Positions 10,803 to 18,367 of a stretch of DNA of 64,000 nucleotides are shown here, in pieces. The translations under genes and the position numbers were made by a program. The first letter of the stretch is position 1. The number at the start of each line of letters is the position of its first letter. Below the pieces are notes generated by a model. That model did not search any database. It was not told where the DNA came from and was given only the letters and a program-made list of their open reading frames with translations. The stretch comes from Achromobacter arsenitoxydans SY8 (GTDB lineage Bacteria > Pseudomonadota > Gammaproteobacteria > Burkholderiales > Burkholderiaceae_B). The DNA is taken from the NCBI RefSeq assembly GCF_000236785.1, contig NZ_AGUF01000013.1, positions 62,001 through 126,000 of the forward strand. Reading direction: 5' to 3'.

Positions 10803-10874
10803 GGCATCCCGATGGGACGCGCGGAGCCTGCTTCCTGGCGCCGTCCGCAGCGCATGTGAGCGTGGGGGCTCCTT

Positions 10875-12026
10875 TTACTTGACCAGCGTCCAGTTGCCGT
10901 CCTTGACCGTGATGAGCTCGCGGCCGCGGTCGTCAAAGCCGCTGTGGTCGGCGGCGCTCATGTTGTAGACGCCCTGCGTGCCCACCAGCTCCTTGGTCTG
11001 CTCCAGCGCGTCGCGCAGGGCGCTGCGGAATTCCTTGGTGCCCGGCTTGCCGGCCTTTTCCGCCAGCGGCACGGCCTTTTCCAGCAGCAGGCCGGCGTCG
11101 TACACGTTGGCGCCGAAGGTGGCGGGCTTGGAGCCATTGAGCTTTTCGTAGGCGGCGATGTAGTCGGTCGCGACCTTCTTGGACGGGTTGCTGTCCGGCA
11201 TCTCGGGCAGCACCAGCATCAGGCTGGCGGCCAGCACGGTGCCTTCCACCTTCTTGCCGCCCAGCTTCAGGAAGTCGGGGAGCGCGGCGCCGTGCGTCTG
11301 GTAGAACTTGCCCTTGTAGCCCTGGTCGAACAGCGTCGTCTGCGGCAGCACGCTGGCGGCGCCGGGGGCGGCCACCAGCACGGCGTCCGGCTTGGCGGCC
11401 AGGATCTTCAGCGCCTGGCCCGTGACCGAGCTGTCGAAGCGCAGGTAGCGTTCGTTGGCGGCGATCTTGATGCCCTTTTCGTTGGCCAGTCCGGAGAAGA
11501 CCTTGTACCAGTTCTCGCCATAGGGGTCGTTCAGGCCGATGAAGCCGACCGTCTTGATCCCGGTCTTGGCCATGTGGTCCACCAGCGCGCGGGCGATGAT
11601 GTCGTCGTTCTGCGTGGTCTTGAACACCCACTTCTTCTGGTCGTTCATCGGCAGCACCACCGCGGCAGTGCCCACCGGCGCCAGCATCGGCACGCCGGCC
11701 TCGGCTGCAAACTGGATCACGCCCATGGCGTTGGGCGAGCCCGACGGCCCGATCAGCGCGTCTACGTTCTGCTCCGTGATCAGCTTCTTGAAGGCCGTGA
11801 CCGAGTTCGTGGAGTCGCTGGCGTCGTCCAGCGAGATGTATTCCACGGTCAGGTCGCCGATCTTCTTGGGCAGCAGCGGCACCGTGTTCTTCTGCGGAAT
11901 GCCGACCAGCGCGGTGGGACCGGTGGACGAGGTGACCACGCCGACCTTGACTTGCGCCAGGGCGGGCAGGGCGAACAGGGCGGCGACGGCGGCGGCAGTG
12001 GCCAGGGGGAGTTTCTTCGACAGCAT
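10875..12026 (-). CDS. LIV-type ABC transporter periplasmic substrate-binding protein
   Basis: 383 residues. Signal peptide MLSKKLPLATAAAVAALFALPALAQ, cleaved after ALAQ or ALA. The mature part is a type I periplasmic-binding fold (VKVGVVTSSTGPTALVG; DALIGPSGSPNAMGVIQFAAEAGVPMLAP; VGFIGLNDPYGENW). GGAGG is well placed before ATG. It lies upstream of its permeases with a ~167-bp spacer holding the repeat. The LIV family also carries aromatic acids; because this gene is embedded in an aromatic operon, the ligand is inferred to be the pathway substrate. Confidence 0.9.
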   Translation of the reverse strand: MLSKKLPLATAAAVAALFALPALAQVKVGVVTSSTGPTALVGIPQKNTVPLLPKKIGDLTVEYISLDDASDSTNSVTAFKKLITEQNVDALIGPSGSPNAMGVIQFAAEAGVPMLAPVGTAAVVLPMNDQKKWVFKTTQNDDIIARALVDHMAKTGIKTVGFIGLNDPYGENWYKVFSGLANEKGIKIAANERYLRFDSSVTGQALKILAAKPDAVLVAAPGAASVLPQTTLFDQGYKGKFYQTHGAALPDFLKLGGKKVEGTVLAASLMLVLPEMPDSNPSKKVATDYIAAYEKLNGSKPATFGANVYDAGLLLEKAVPLAEKAGKPGTKEFRSALRDALEQTKELVGTQGVYNMSAADHSGFDDRGRELITVKDGNWTLVK

Positions 12027-12107
12027 GGCAAAACCTCCGGGATAGGGAGCAGAGTGGGAGTGCGGCTGGAAAACGGAGAAAACAGGAACTGCGGGGATTA
12101 CTTGTTG

Positions 12108-12129
12108 CTTAAAATTTCTAACAGTTAAG
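12108..12129. promoter_or_regulatory. AT-rich inverted repeat upstream of the binding-protein gene
   Basis: CTTAA-(12 nt)-TTAAG with an AAATTTC core, inside a short AT-rich island in otherwise GC-rich DNA, about 80 bp before the binding-protein start. The AAATTTC core also occurs in the palindrome between marR and iorA. It could be an internal promoter or a second regulator site for the transporter segment; this is a weak inference. Confidence 0.3.
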
Positions 12130-12202
12130 GATCAGCACTGTAGACGCGGTCCTCGTGCTTACCTATCCGTCAAAACCCGAAGCGGGCGGCGGCAATGCGA
12201 TG

Positions 12203-12928
12203 TCAGATGGTGATCGAACTGACGCTGGCACCGCCGCAGACGAACAGCGTCTGGCCAGTGACGAAGCTGTTGGCGGGGTCGGCGAAGAACATGACGGCGC
12301 GCGCCACGTCGTCGGAACGGCCCAGGCGCTTGACCGGGATGCCCGCGGCCAGCTGTTTTTCCCGTTCGCTGCCGGCCTCGATGACCTCATAGAACATATC
12401 CGTCTGGATCGGGCCCGGCGCCACCACGTTGACCGTGATGCCGTAGGGCGCCAGTTCCAGCGACCAGGTGCGGGCCATGCCCACCATGCCGGCCTTGGTC
12501 GCCGAATACGCGGTGCGGGTCGGCAGGCCCAGGGCGCCGCGCGAGGACATCATGACGATGCGGCCGAACTTGCGTTCCTGCATGCCCGGCAGCGCGGCCT
12601 GCACCAGGCTGATGGCTGCGCCCAGGTGGATCTGCGTCAGGCCGTGCAGTTCTTCCTGGGTGACCTGCGGCAGCAGGTTGGGCCAGATCACGCCCGCGTT
12701 GTGGATAACGTGGCTGACAGGGAACTTCGCCGCGATTTCGGCGCCGGCCTGCGCGGTCGCATCGGCGTCCAGCAGGTCGACCTGCACGTTGTGCAGGCGC
12801 GGATGGGAGAAGTCGGCGGCGCGGCGCGCCATCGAAATCACTTCATAGCCCGCTTCCAGCATGCTGCGGCAGATCTCCGCGCCGATGCCGGCGCTGCCGC
12901 CGGTGACGATGGCCACATGGGTTTGCAT
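12203..12928 (-). CDS. Short-chain dehydrogenase/reductase
   Basis: 241-residue classical SDR: nucleotide-binding TGGSAGIG (residues 9-16), HNAGV with Asn77, catalytic Ser128/129, Tyr141 and Lys145 in YSATK, and a C-terminal FVTGQTLFVCGG typical of the FabG-like group. It is NAD(P)-dependent and soluble. In this operon it could oxidise or reduce a hydroxy/oxo intermediate of the side chain or ring, for example an oxindole. Unlike the fused SDR domain encoded three genes upstream in the operon, its active site is intact. It is 42 bp downstream of the cyclase gene. Confidence 0.87.
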   Translation of the reverse strand: MQTHVAIVTGGSAGIGAEICRSMLEAGYEVISMARRAADFSHPRLHNVQVDLLDADATAQAGAEIAAKFPVSHVIHNAGVIWPNLLPQVTQEELHGLTQIHLGAAISLVQAALPGMQERKFGRIVMMSSRGALGLPTRTAYSATKAGMVGMARTWSLELAPYGITVNVVAPGPIQTDMFYEVIEAGSEREKQLAAGIPVKRLGRSDDVARAVMFFADPANSFVTGQTLFVCGGASVSSITI

Positions 12929-12970
12929 CAGGGTTCCCCTTGTCTTGTAGGTGTTGCCGGCCCGGCCGGA

Positions 12971-13756
12971 TCAGGCCTTGGGCGCCAGCGCCAGCACGCG
13001 CAGCGGGCTGCCGGAGCCGCTGCGGATCTTCAGCGGCGCCGAGAAGATCACGGCGCCCGTGGGCGGCAGCTGGTCCAGATTGGTGAGGCACTGCAGGCCG
13101 TAGCGGTTGTTGCCGTGCATGTAGTAGTGGCAGGGGTAGGGCGGATCCAGGTGCTGCGCCTGGCCCGCGTCCGTGCCCACGGATTCGGTGCCGAAGCCGT
13201 GCACGTCGCGCTCCTTGATCAGCCAGGGCACGACTTGCGCGTCGGGGCCGGGCGAGTGCGCGCCGTCCGCCTGCATATTGAGGTATTCGGCGGGCTTGGC
13301 GCGCTTGGACCAGTCGGTGCGCATCAGCACCCAGGACCGCGCGGGGATGCGGCCATGCTGTTCTTCCCAGGTCTTGATGAAGTCGATGGTCAGCAGGAAA
13401 TCTGGATTGTCGCGGGCCTCTGCGGAACAGTCGATCACGCAGGCGCTGGCGATGAACGCGTCGATGGGGATGGTGTCCACCGTGTTGTCGGGCTGGTCCT
13501 TGCCCGTGACCCAGTGCGCCGGCGCGTCGAAGTGCGTGCCGGTGTGCTCGGAACACGAGAAGTTGTTCCAGTACCAGGCCGGACCGCGCTCGTCGTAGCG
13601 GGAGATTTCCTCGATGCGGAACGGCCAGGCCTGGCCAAATTCGGGCGGCAGCACGATGGTGGGGAATTCCGGCGTCAGGGTCTCGGTCAGGTCCACCAGA
13701 CGGATGCGCCCGGAAACCAGCTCGGTCATGAATTGGGCAAGGATGTTCTGACTCAT
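12971..13756 (-). CDS. Cyclase-family metal hydrolase, probable isatin hydrolase
   Basis: 261 residues. The metal motif HTGTHFDAPAHW (His71, His75, Asp77, His81) defines the cyclase / kynurenine-formamidase-like superfamily that binds Mn2+ or Zn2+. The preceding GPAWYWNNFSCSE and size fit isatin hydrolases, which open the isatin ring to isatinate. Kynurenine formamidase is the main alternative, but kynureninase and tryptophan dioxygenase are absent and the neighbours handle indole rings. Position between SDR genes in an indole-type operon supports the isatin assignment; specificity is inferred. Confidence 0.75.
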   Translation of the reverse strand: MSQNILAQFMTELVSGRIRLVDLTETLTPEFPTIVLPPEFGQAWPFRIEEISRYDERGPAWYWNNFSCSEHTGTHFDAPAHWVTGKDQPDNTVDTIPIDAFIASACVIDCSAEARDNPDFLLTIDFIKTWEEQHGRIPARSWVLMRTDWSKRAKPAEYLNMQADGAHSPGPDAQVVPWLIKERDVHGFGTESVGTDAGQAQHLDPPYPCHYYMHGNNRYGLQCLTNLDQLPPTGAVIFSAPLKIRSGSGSPLRVLALAPKA

Positions 13757-13780
13757 TGTGTTCTCTCCATTTCGCTACTG

Positions 13781-13791
13781 TGTCTGACACC
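13781..13791. repeat. Dispersed palindrome GTGTCTGACAC
   Basis: A perfect 11-bp palindrome with one central base, followed by CGGG, in the 50-bp gap between the cyclase and the OB/SDR gene. A near-identical element (GGTGTC-A-GACACC) lies in another intergenic gap at 34728-34740. Confidence 0.45.
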
Positions 13792-13806
13792 GGGTCCACT
13801 GCGCCG

Positions 13807-15054
13807 TCAGCCGCCCGCGCCCAGCTCCCGTTCCAGTCCTTTCGGGTTCTCGGCCAGCCGGGCGCGGAATTCCTGCGCCACGTCGCCGACGTACACGTCC
13901 TCGATGCCGTCCTTCAACGCACGCACGATGGCGGCCGCGATCGCAGCCGGCGCCACGCGCGGGGGCGGCGTGCGCTGTTCCCATTCGTGGTCGACGGGGC
14001 CGGGAAACACGTTCACCACCCGCACGCCCGCGCCGCGCATTTCCGCGCGCAGGCATTGCGCCAGCGACAAGGCCGCCGCCTTGGACGCGGACCACATGCC
14101 GCGCGAAGGCAGATTCACATGCGCATAGATCGACAGCACATTGACCCAGGCCGCGGCGCTGTTGACGCCATCGGCGGCGCGTCCGCACAGCGCGGGGCCG
14201 AAGCACTGGGCCAGGCGCATCAGGCCCAGCACGTTCACGTCCATGGCGTCGCGCGCGGTGTTCACGTCCTTGCGGTTCAGCAGCCCGCCTTCGCGCTCCA
14301 GGTCGGCGGTGTTCACCAGGATCTCGACCTTGCCGCCAATGGAGGCGGCCACGCGCTCGACGGAATCGGTGTCGGTCACGTCCAGCGTCACCGCCTGCAC
14401 GCGCGGGTCGGCCGCCAGCGCGTCGAAGGCGGCGTCGCGCTTCCAGGCCTGCGGATCGCCCAGGAACACCAGGGGGCTGCCTGCGTCCAGCAGCGCGCGC
14501 GCTACGGCCTGGCCGACCGCCGACTTGCCGTCGGTGACCAGCGCGCGACGGAACTTCGGATCGCACGAGGTTTCGCGCAGGGTTTTGTCGTCTTCCATGT
14601 TCGGGGTGCTCCTTTCAGGCAGGGCGATCATCACGGCCTGGCCGCTGCGGTCCAGCTTGAGCGCCAGCCGCACGCGGCCGCCGTCGACGCAGTCCTGGTG
14701 GACGTGCGCCACCACGGACGGGCCGGCGTCCATCCGCACCGTGCCCACGCGCCAGGGCAGGCGTTCGCGGAAGTACAGGTCGTTGCTGTGGTGCAGGGTG
14801 GTGCTGACCAGCAGCGCGCCGTTGGGATCGGCGGGCCGCCAGGGCAGGTGTTCGGACAGGCAGTGGCCGCAGACTTCGCGCGGCGGGTATTGCACCGTGC
14901 CGCAGTCCGCGCAGGTCTGCAGGTCGAAGCGCCCTTCGGCGGCGGCGGCGGTCAGCCCCAGCGCCGCGCGGCTGCGCGAGCCGGGCGGCAGGGTCGGCTG
15001 CCGGGTGCGCGCGACGGGATTCTTGCGAGGAGGCTTGGCCAGCGGCTCGGTCAT
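13807..15054 (-). CDS. DUF35 zinc-ribbon/OB-fold protein fused to a degenerate SDR domain
   Basis: 415 residues. Residues ~35-150 are a DUF35-type module: rubredoxin-like zinc ribbon Cys-x2-Cys-x11-Cys-x2-Cys (CADCGTVQYPPREVCGHC) followed by an OB fold. These proteins pair with thiolase-fold partners in acyl-CoA chemistry, and the thiolase gene lies directly upstream with an ATGA overlap. From ~155 an SDR domain follows, but its motifs are altered: TDGKSAVG for TGxxxGxG, NTAD for NNAG, and Trp where the catalytic Tyr should be (GMWSASKAA). It is therefore probably not an active dehydrogenase. A strong internal ribosome site precedes ATG 14598 at the domain junction, so the SDR part may also be made alone. 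Confidence 0.8.
   Translation of the reverse strand: MTEPLAKPPRKNPVARTRQPTLPPGSRSRAALGLTAAAAEGRFDLQTCADCGTVQYPPREVCGHCLSEHLPWRPADPNGALLVSTTLHHSNDLYFRERLPWRVGTVRMDAGPSVVAHVHQDCVDGGRVRLALKLDRSGQAVMIALPERSTPNMEDDKTLRETSCDPKFRRALVTDGKSAVGQAVARALLDAGSPLVFLGDPQAWKRDAAFDALAADPRVQAVTLDVTDTDSVERVAASIGGKVEILVNTADLEREGGLLNRKDVNTARDAMDVNVLGLMRLAQCFGPALCGRAADGVNSAAAWVNVLSIYAHVNLPSRGMWSASKAAALSLAQCLRAEMRGAGVRVVNVFPGPVDHEWEQRTPPPRVAPAAIAAAIVRALKDGIEDVYVGDVAQEFRARLAENPKGLERELGAGG
14596..14616 (-). promoter_or_regulatory. Internal Shine-Dalgarno and start codon inside the OB/SDR fusion
   Basis: On the minus strand AAAGGAG stands ten bases before ATG 14598, in frame with the fusion and exactly at the domain boundary (MEDDKTLRETS). 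A one-base shift just upstream would expose a TGA (CCTGAAAGG), which suggests two formerly separate coupled genes. Confidence 0.55.
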
Positions 15055-16220
15055 GCGTCGCTCCTTGCCAGGATGGCCGCGGCCGTGCACAGCCCGCGGT
15101 CGTAGTTGATCATGCCGAACCCGCTGACCAGTCCCATGCGGGCGTCGGCGACCTGCGTGCCGCCAGCCGTGCCCGTGAGCTGGCGCAGCGCTTCCACCAT
15201 GCCGAGGTAGCCGCCGGCGGCGCCGGCCTGGCCCACCGACAGCTGGCCGCCGTTGGTGTTGAAGGGAAAGCTGCCGTCCACGGTAAACGTATTGCCGCGC
15301 ACGAACCCCGGCGCCGCGCCTTTTTCGCAGAAACCCAGGTCTTCCATCTGCATCAGGTTGATGACGGGGTAGTCGTCGTAGGCCTGCAGGAAATCCATGT
15401 CGGCGGGGGCGGCGCCGGCCTGGCCGTACAGCTCGTCCACGTCCATGGTCCAGCCGCCGCGGGTCTGGATGGGGTCGTCGATCCAGGCGTTGTGGCGTTC
15501 GATGGTGGACAGGATGCGCGCGTACGGCAGCTGCAAGGCGCGCGCGCGGTCCTCGCTCATGACCAGGAAGGCGTCGGCCCCGGCGCAGGGCATCACGCAG
15601 TCGAACAGGTGGATCGGTTCCGTGATGACGCGGGCGTCCAGGTACTGCGCCAGCGTGAGCGGCTTTTTCATGAGCGCGTGCGGATAGCGCAGGGCGTTGT
15701 CGCGCTGGGCCACGCAGAGCTTGCCGAAGTCTTCGCGGGCGGCGCCCGTGGCGCGCATGTAATTGGCGGTCAGCAGCGCAAAGCTGGCATTCGGCCCGCC
15801 CGCGCCATACGGGTAGACGGCGTCCTGCGCGAAGCGCGAGAACTGGCTGACCGTGTTGCGGAACGAGTCCACGTGGTTGGTGTCGCCCGCCAGGCAGGCG
15901 ACCACGCTGGCGTCGCCTGCCTGCACGGCCCGCGCCGCGCGGCGCAGCGCGGCCACGCCGCTGGCGCCGCCCATGGGGATGTGGTCCAGCCAGCGCGGGC
16001 TCATGCCCAGGTGCTGGACCAGTCCGACCGCCGTGTCGGGCGCGAGCGTGAAGCTGGACACGCACATCCCGTCGACATCCGTCTTGGCCAGGCCCGATTG
16101 CCGGATCAGCGCGCCCAGCGCGCGGCCCAGCCACCAGTGCGCGGCATGGGTGGAATAGCGCTCGTACGGAATCGTGACGGGCAGGGCCGCCACGACGCCG
16201 CCGTAGCCCAGGCGGCTCAT
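15051..16220 (-). CDS. Thiolase-fold protein (SCP2/Ltp-like), candidate acyl-CoA retro-aldolase
   Basis: 389 residues, thiolase superfamily by layout and size. The usual nucleophile motif Cys-x-Ser-Gly reads Gly85-Ala-Ser-Gly in PMGGASGVAALRRA, so ordinary Claisen chemistry is unlikely. SCP2-type thiolase-like proteins paired with DUF35 partners (Ltp2/ChsH2 in steroid degradation) catalyse retro-aldol cleavage of tertiary beta-hydroxyacyl-CoA. Here the DUF35 gene overlaps by 4 bp downstream and a CoA ligase by 4 bp upstream, fitting a ligase-aldolase sequence. Start at 16220 (MSRLGYGGVVAALP) chosen from the ATGA overlap. Inferred reaction: dioxindole-3-acetyl-CoA to isatin plus acetyl-CoA. 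Confidence 0.78.
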   Translation of the reverse strand: MSRLGYGGVVAALPVTIPYERYSTHAAHWWLGRALGALIRQSGLAKTDVDGMCVSSFTLAPDTAVGLVQHLGMSPRWLDHIPMGGASGVAALRRAARAVQAGDASVVACLAGDTNHVDSFRNTVSQFSRFAQDAVYPYGAGGPNASFALLTANYMRATGAAREDFGKLCVAQRDNALRYPHALMKKPLTLAQYLDARVITEPIHLFDCVMPCAGADAFLVMSEDRARALQLPYARILSTIERHNAWIDDPIQTRGGWTMDVDELYGQAGAAPADMDFLQAYDDYPVINLMQMEDLGFCEKGAAPGFVRGNTFTVDGSFPFNTNGGQLSVGQAGAAGGYLGMVEALRQLTGTAGGTQVADARMGLVSGFGMINYDRGLCTAAAILARSDA

Positions 16221-17866
16221 CGGGAAGTCCCCTCGGCGGACGCGGTGCGCTTTTTCTTCATATGGCACGTTTCCACGCAGCGCGCCGTGCCCGGCAGCGT
16301 CGGCGCCAGCGCCTTCATCTCGCCGCGCTGGATCTTGTTGGTGGTGGTCAGCGGCAGGCTGTCGACGAATGCGACATAGCCGGGCGCCTTGTAGTACGCC
16401 AGCTGATCCAGGCTCCACTCCACGATGCTGCGGGCGGCCTCGGCCATCGCGGCGGCATCGGCGGGCAGGGTCTCGGGCACGACGCAGGCCAGCACCTCGT
16501 CGCCGCGCACGGCGTCCGGCACGGCGGCGACCGCCACGGCCTTCACCAGCGGATGCTGCATCAGCACGCTTTCCACTTCCACCGCCGAGATGTTCTCGCC
16601 GCTGCGCCGGATGACGTTCTTCTTGCGGTCGACGAATCGCAGCGCGCCGTCGGCCTCGCGGCGCACGATGTCGCCCGTGTGAAACCAGCCGCCTTCCCAG
16701 GCCTCGCTGGTGGCGGCCTCGTCTTTCAGGTAGCCGGCAAAGAAGCCGTAGCGCGGGTCGTCGCCGGCATGGCGCACCAGCAGTTCGCCCGGTTCGCCGA
16801 TGGCGGCGGGCGCGCCGGCGTCGGTCACGATGCGCACGTCGATGTCGTCTTCCTCGCTGCCGAAGCTGCTGGTGCCGACGTGGCGCGGTTCATGGTTGGC
16901 GATGACGACGGCGCCGGCGCCGGTTTCGGTCATGGCCCAGGCTTCCAGCAGCGGGAACCCGAAGCGTGCCTCGAAGGGCGCATGCAGCTTGCGATCCACG
17001 CCGGCGCCGAAGCCGAAGCGGATGGCGGGCTGCGGGTCGTGCCCGGACGGCTCGGCCTTCATCAGGATGGCGGGCATCACGCCCAGGTAATGCAGCACGG
17101 TGGCGCGGGATTCCCGCACGCTGTCCCACCAGGTCCTGGGATGGAAGCGGTCCAGCGGAATCAGGCAGCCGCCGGTCAGCACCATGGCCATCGCCGAATA
17201 CGCCATGGCGTTCATGTGTACGAGCGGCAGCGGCGTCAGCATGCGTTCCTGGCCGGGGCGCAGCGCGGCCAGTCCGCCGATGCGCGCATACCAGCCGCCC
17301 GCGTGCAGGAAGTAGCGGTTGGGCAGGATGCAGCCCTTGGGGCGGCCAGTCGTGCCCGAGGTGTAGAGCAGCGCGCACTCGGTCAGTTCTGACAGCGGCG
17401 TGCCCTGCAACGGCGCGGCGAAGGGCGCCGCGGGCGGCGCATCGTCGGGGCCCATCACGCGCAGCTCGCGGCCGGCGCGCGTCGCGGCGGCCAGCAGGTC
17501 GGCATGGCGCTCCGGCAGGGCCACCGCCAGCGCGATCTCGGAGTGGCCCGCCAGGTACTCGAGCTCGGCGGCGCGCAGGTCCGGGTTGATGGGCACCACC
17601 GACACGCCCAGCGCGTTCAGGGCCAACCAGTGCAGGAAGAAGGCAGGGCGGTTCTCCAGCAGCAGGCCCGCGCGGTGGCCGTGGCCGTAGCCGGCACGGG
17701 CGTAGGCCGCGCGCAGCGTCTCGATGGCGCGGGCGGCGCTGGCGTAGGTCAGCTCGCCCGGGGCGATGCCGTAGGCGGCGGCCGTTTCGGGCAGGATGCA
17801 CAGGAACGGCAGTTCGCCGTAGCGGGAGGCGGTGTCGAGAAAAGCCTGGTGGACGGTGGCGCTCAC
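16217..17866 (-). CDS. AMP-forming acyl-CoA synthetase (ANL family)
   Basis: 549 residues. P-loop CALLYTSGTTGRPKGC, AMP-binding AWAMTETGAG, hinge GGWFHTGDIVRREADG and DRKKNVIRRSGENIS, and C-terminal catalytic lysine in TTTNKIQRGEM are all present, so the enzyme should be active. It activates a carboxylate to its CoA thioester through an acyl-adenylate. By operon context the acid is inferred to be indole-3-acetate or an oxidised derivative such as dioxindole-3-acetate. Resembles the crotonobetaine/long-chain ligase subgroup. The end overlaps the thiolase start (ATGA). Confidence 0.88.
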   Translation of the reverse strand: MSATVHQAFLDTASRYGELPFLCILPETAAAYGIAPGELTYASAARAIETLRAAYARAGYGHGHRAGLLLENRPAFFLHWLALNALGVSVVPINPDLRAAELEYLAGHSEIALAVALPERHADLLAAATRAGRELRVMGPDDAPPAAPFAAPLQGTPLSELTECALLYTSGTTGRPKGCILPNRYFLHAGGWYARIGGLAALRPGQERMLTPLPLVHMNAMAYSAMAMVLTGGCLIPLDRFHPRTWWDSVRESRATVLHYLGVMPAILMKAEPSGHDPQPAIRFGFGAGVDRKLHAPFEARFGFPLLEAWAMTETGAGAVVIANHEPRHVGTSSFGSEEDDIDVRIVTDAGAPAAIGEPGELLVRHAGDDPRYGFFAGYLKDEAATSEAWEGGWFHTGDIVRREADGALRFVDRKKNVIRRSGENISAVEVESVLMQHPLVKAVAVAAVPDAVRGDEVLACVVPETLPADAAAMAEAARSIVEWSLDQLAYYKAPGYVAFVDSLPLTTTNKIQRGEMKALAPTLPGTARCVETCHMKKKRTASAEGTSR

Positions 17867-17875
17867 GGGCCGCTC

Positions 17876-18367
17876 CTACATGAACAATTGGATGTTGCTG
17901 AAGGCCGCGTCGCAGTTGACGAGATCGACGCGTTTAAGGCGGATGCGCAGCGCGCCGTCCTGTTCCACCAGGTGGTGCGTGGTCCAGCCGGCGTACAGCG
18001 TCTGCATGTCCTGGCGGGTTTCGACGTAATGGAACGCGGTGCGCACCACGTGACGGCCCTCGGCGGGCGCGGATTCCGGATGGCCGAGTTCGATGGAGGG
18101 CGCCTGCAGCAGGTGGTGGCAGCGGCTCTTGGGCTGTTGCGAAAACGTGCGCTGGCCGGCCAGGCGTTCGACGCGCACGCGCAGCAGCAGCTTGTCTTCG
18201 TACATCAGCGAGGCATGCAGCTTGGCGTCCGTCTGGCCATGGGCCAGCGGCATCCAGTAGTGGCCGTCTTCCGTGTACAGGTCCAGCCAGTCTTCGAAGC
18301 GCAGCTCGTCCAGCATGCGCGCCTCGGCGTAGACAAAATCAATCAGCTCGCGGTCGCTTGCGCTCAT
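17876..18367 (-). CDS. Aromatic-ring-hydroxylating dioxygenase beta subunit
   Basis: 163-residue small subunit of a Rieske non-haem iron oxygenase (NTF2-like fold): ELIDFVYAEARMLDELRFEDWLDLYTEDGHYWMP is diagnostic. It has no catalytic metal and supports the alpha subunit in a hexamer. The start at 18367 overlaps the alpha-subunit stop by 4 bp (ATGA); upstream in-frame codons would overlap the alpha gene further and are not needed. Confidence 0.9.
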   Translation of the reverse strand: MSASDRELIDFVYAEARMLDELRFEDWLDLYTEDGHYWMPLAHGQTDAKLHASLMYEDKLLLRVRVERLAGQRTFSQQPKSRCHHLLQAPSIELGHPESAPAEGRHVVRTAFHYVETRQDMQTLYAGWTTHHLVEQDGALRIRLKRVDLVNCDAAFSNIQLFM

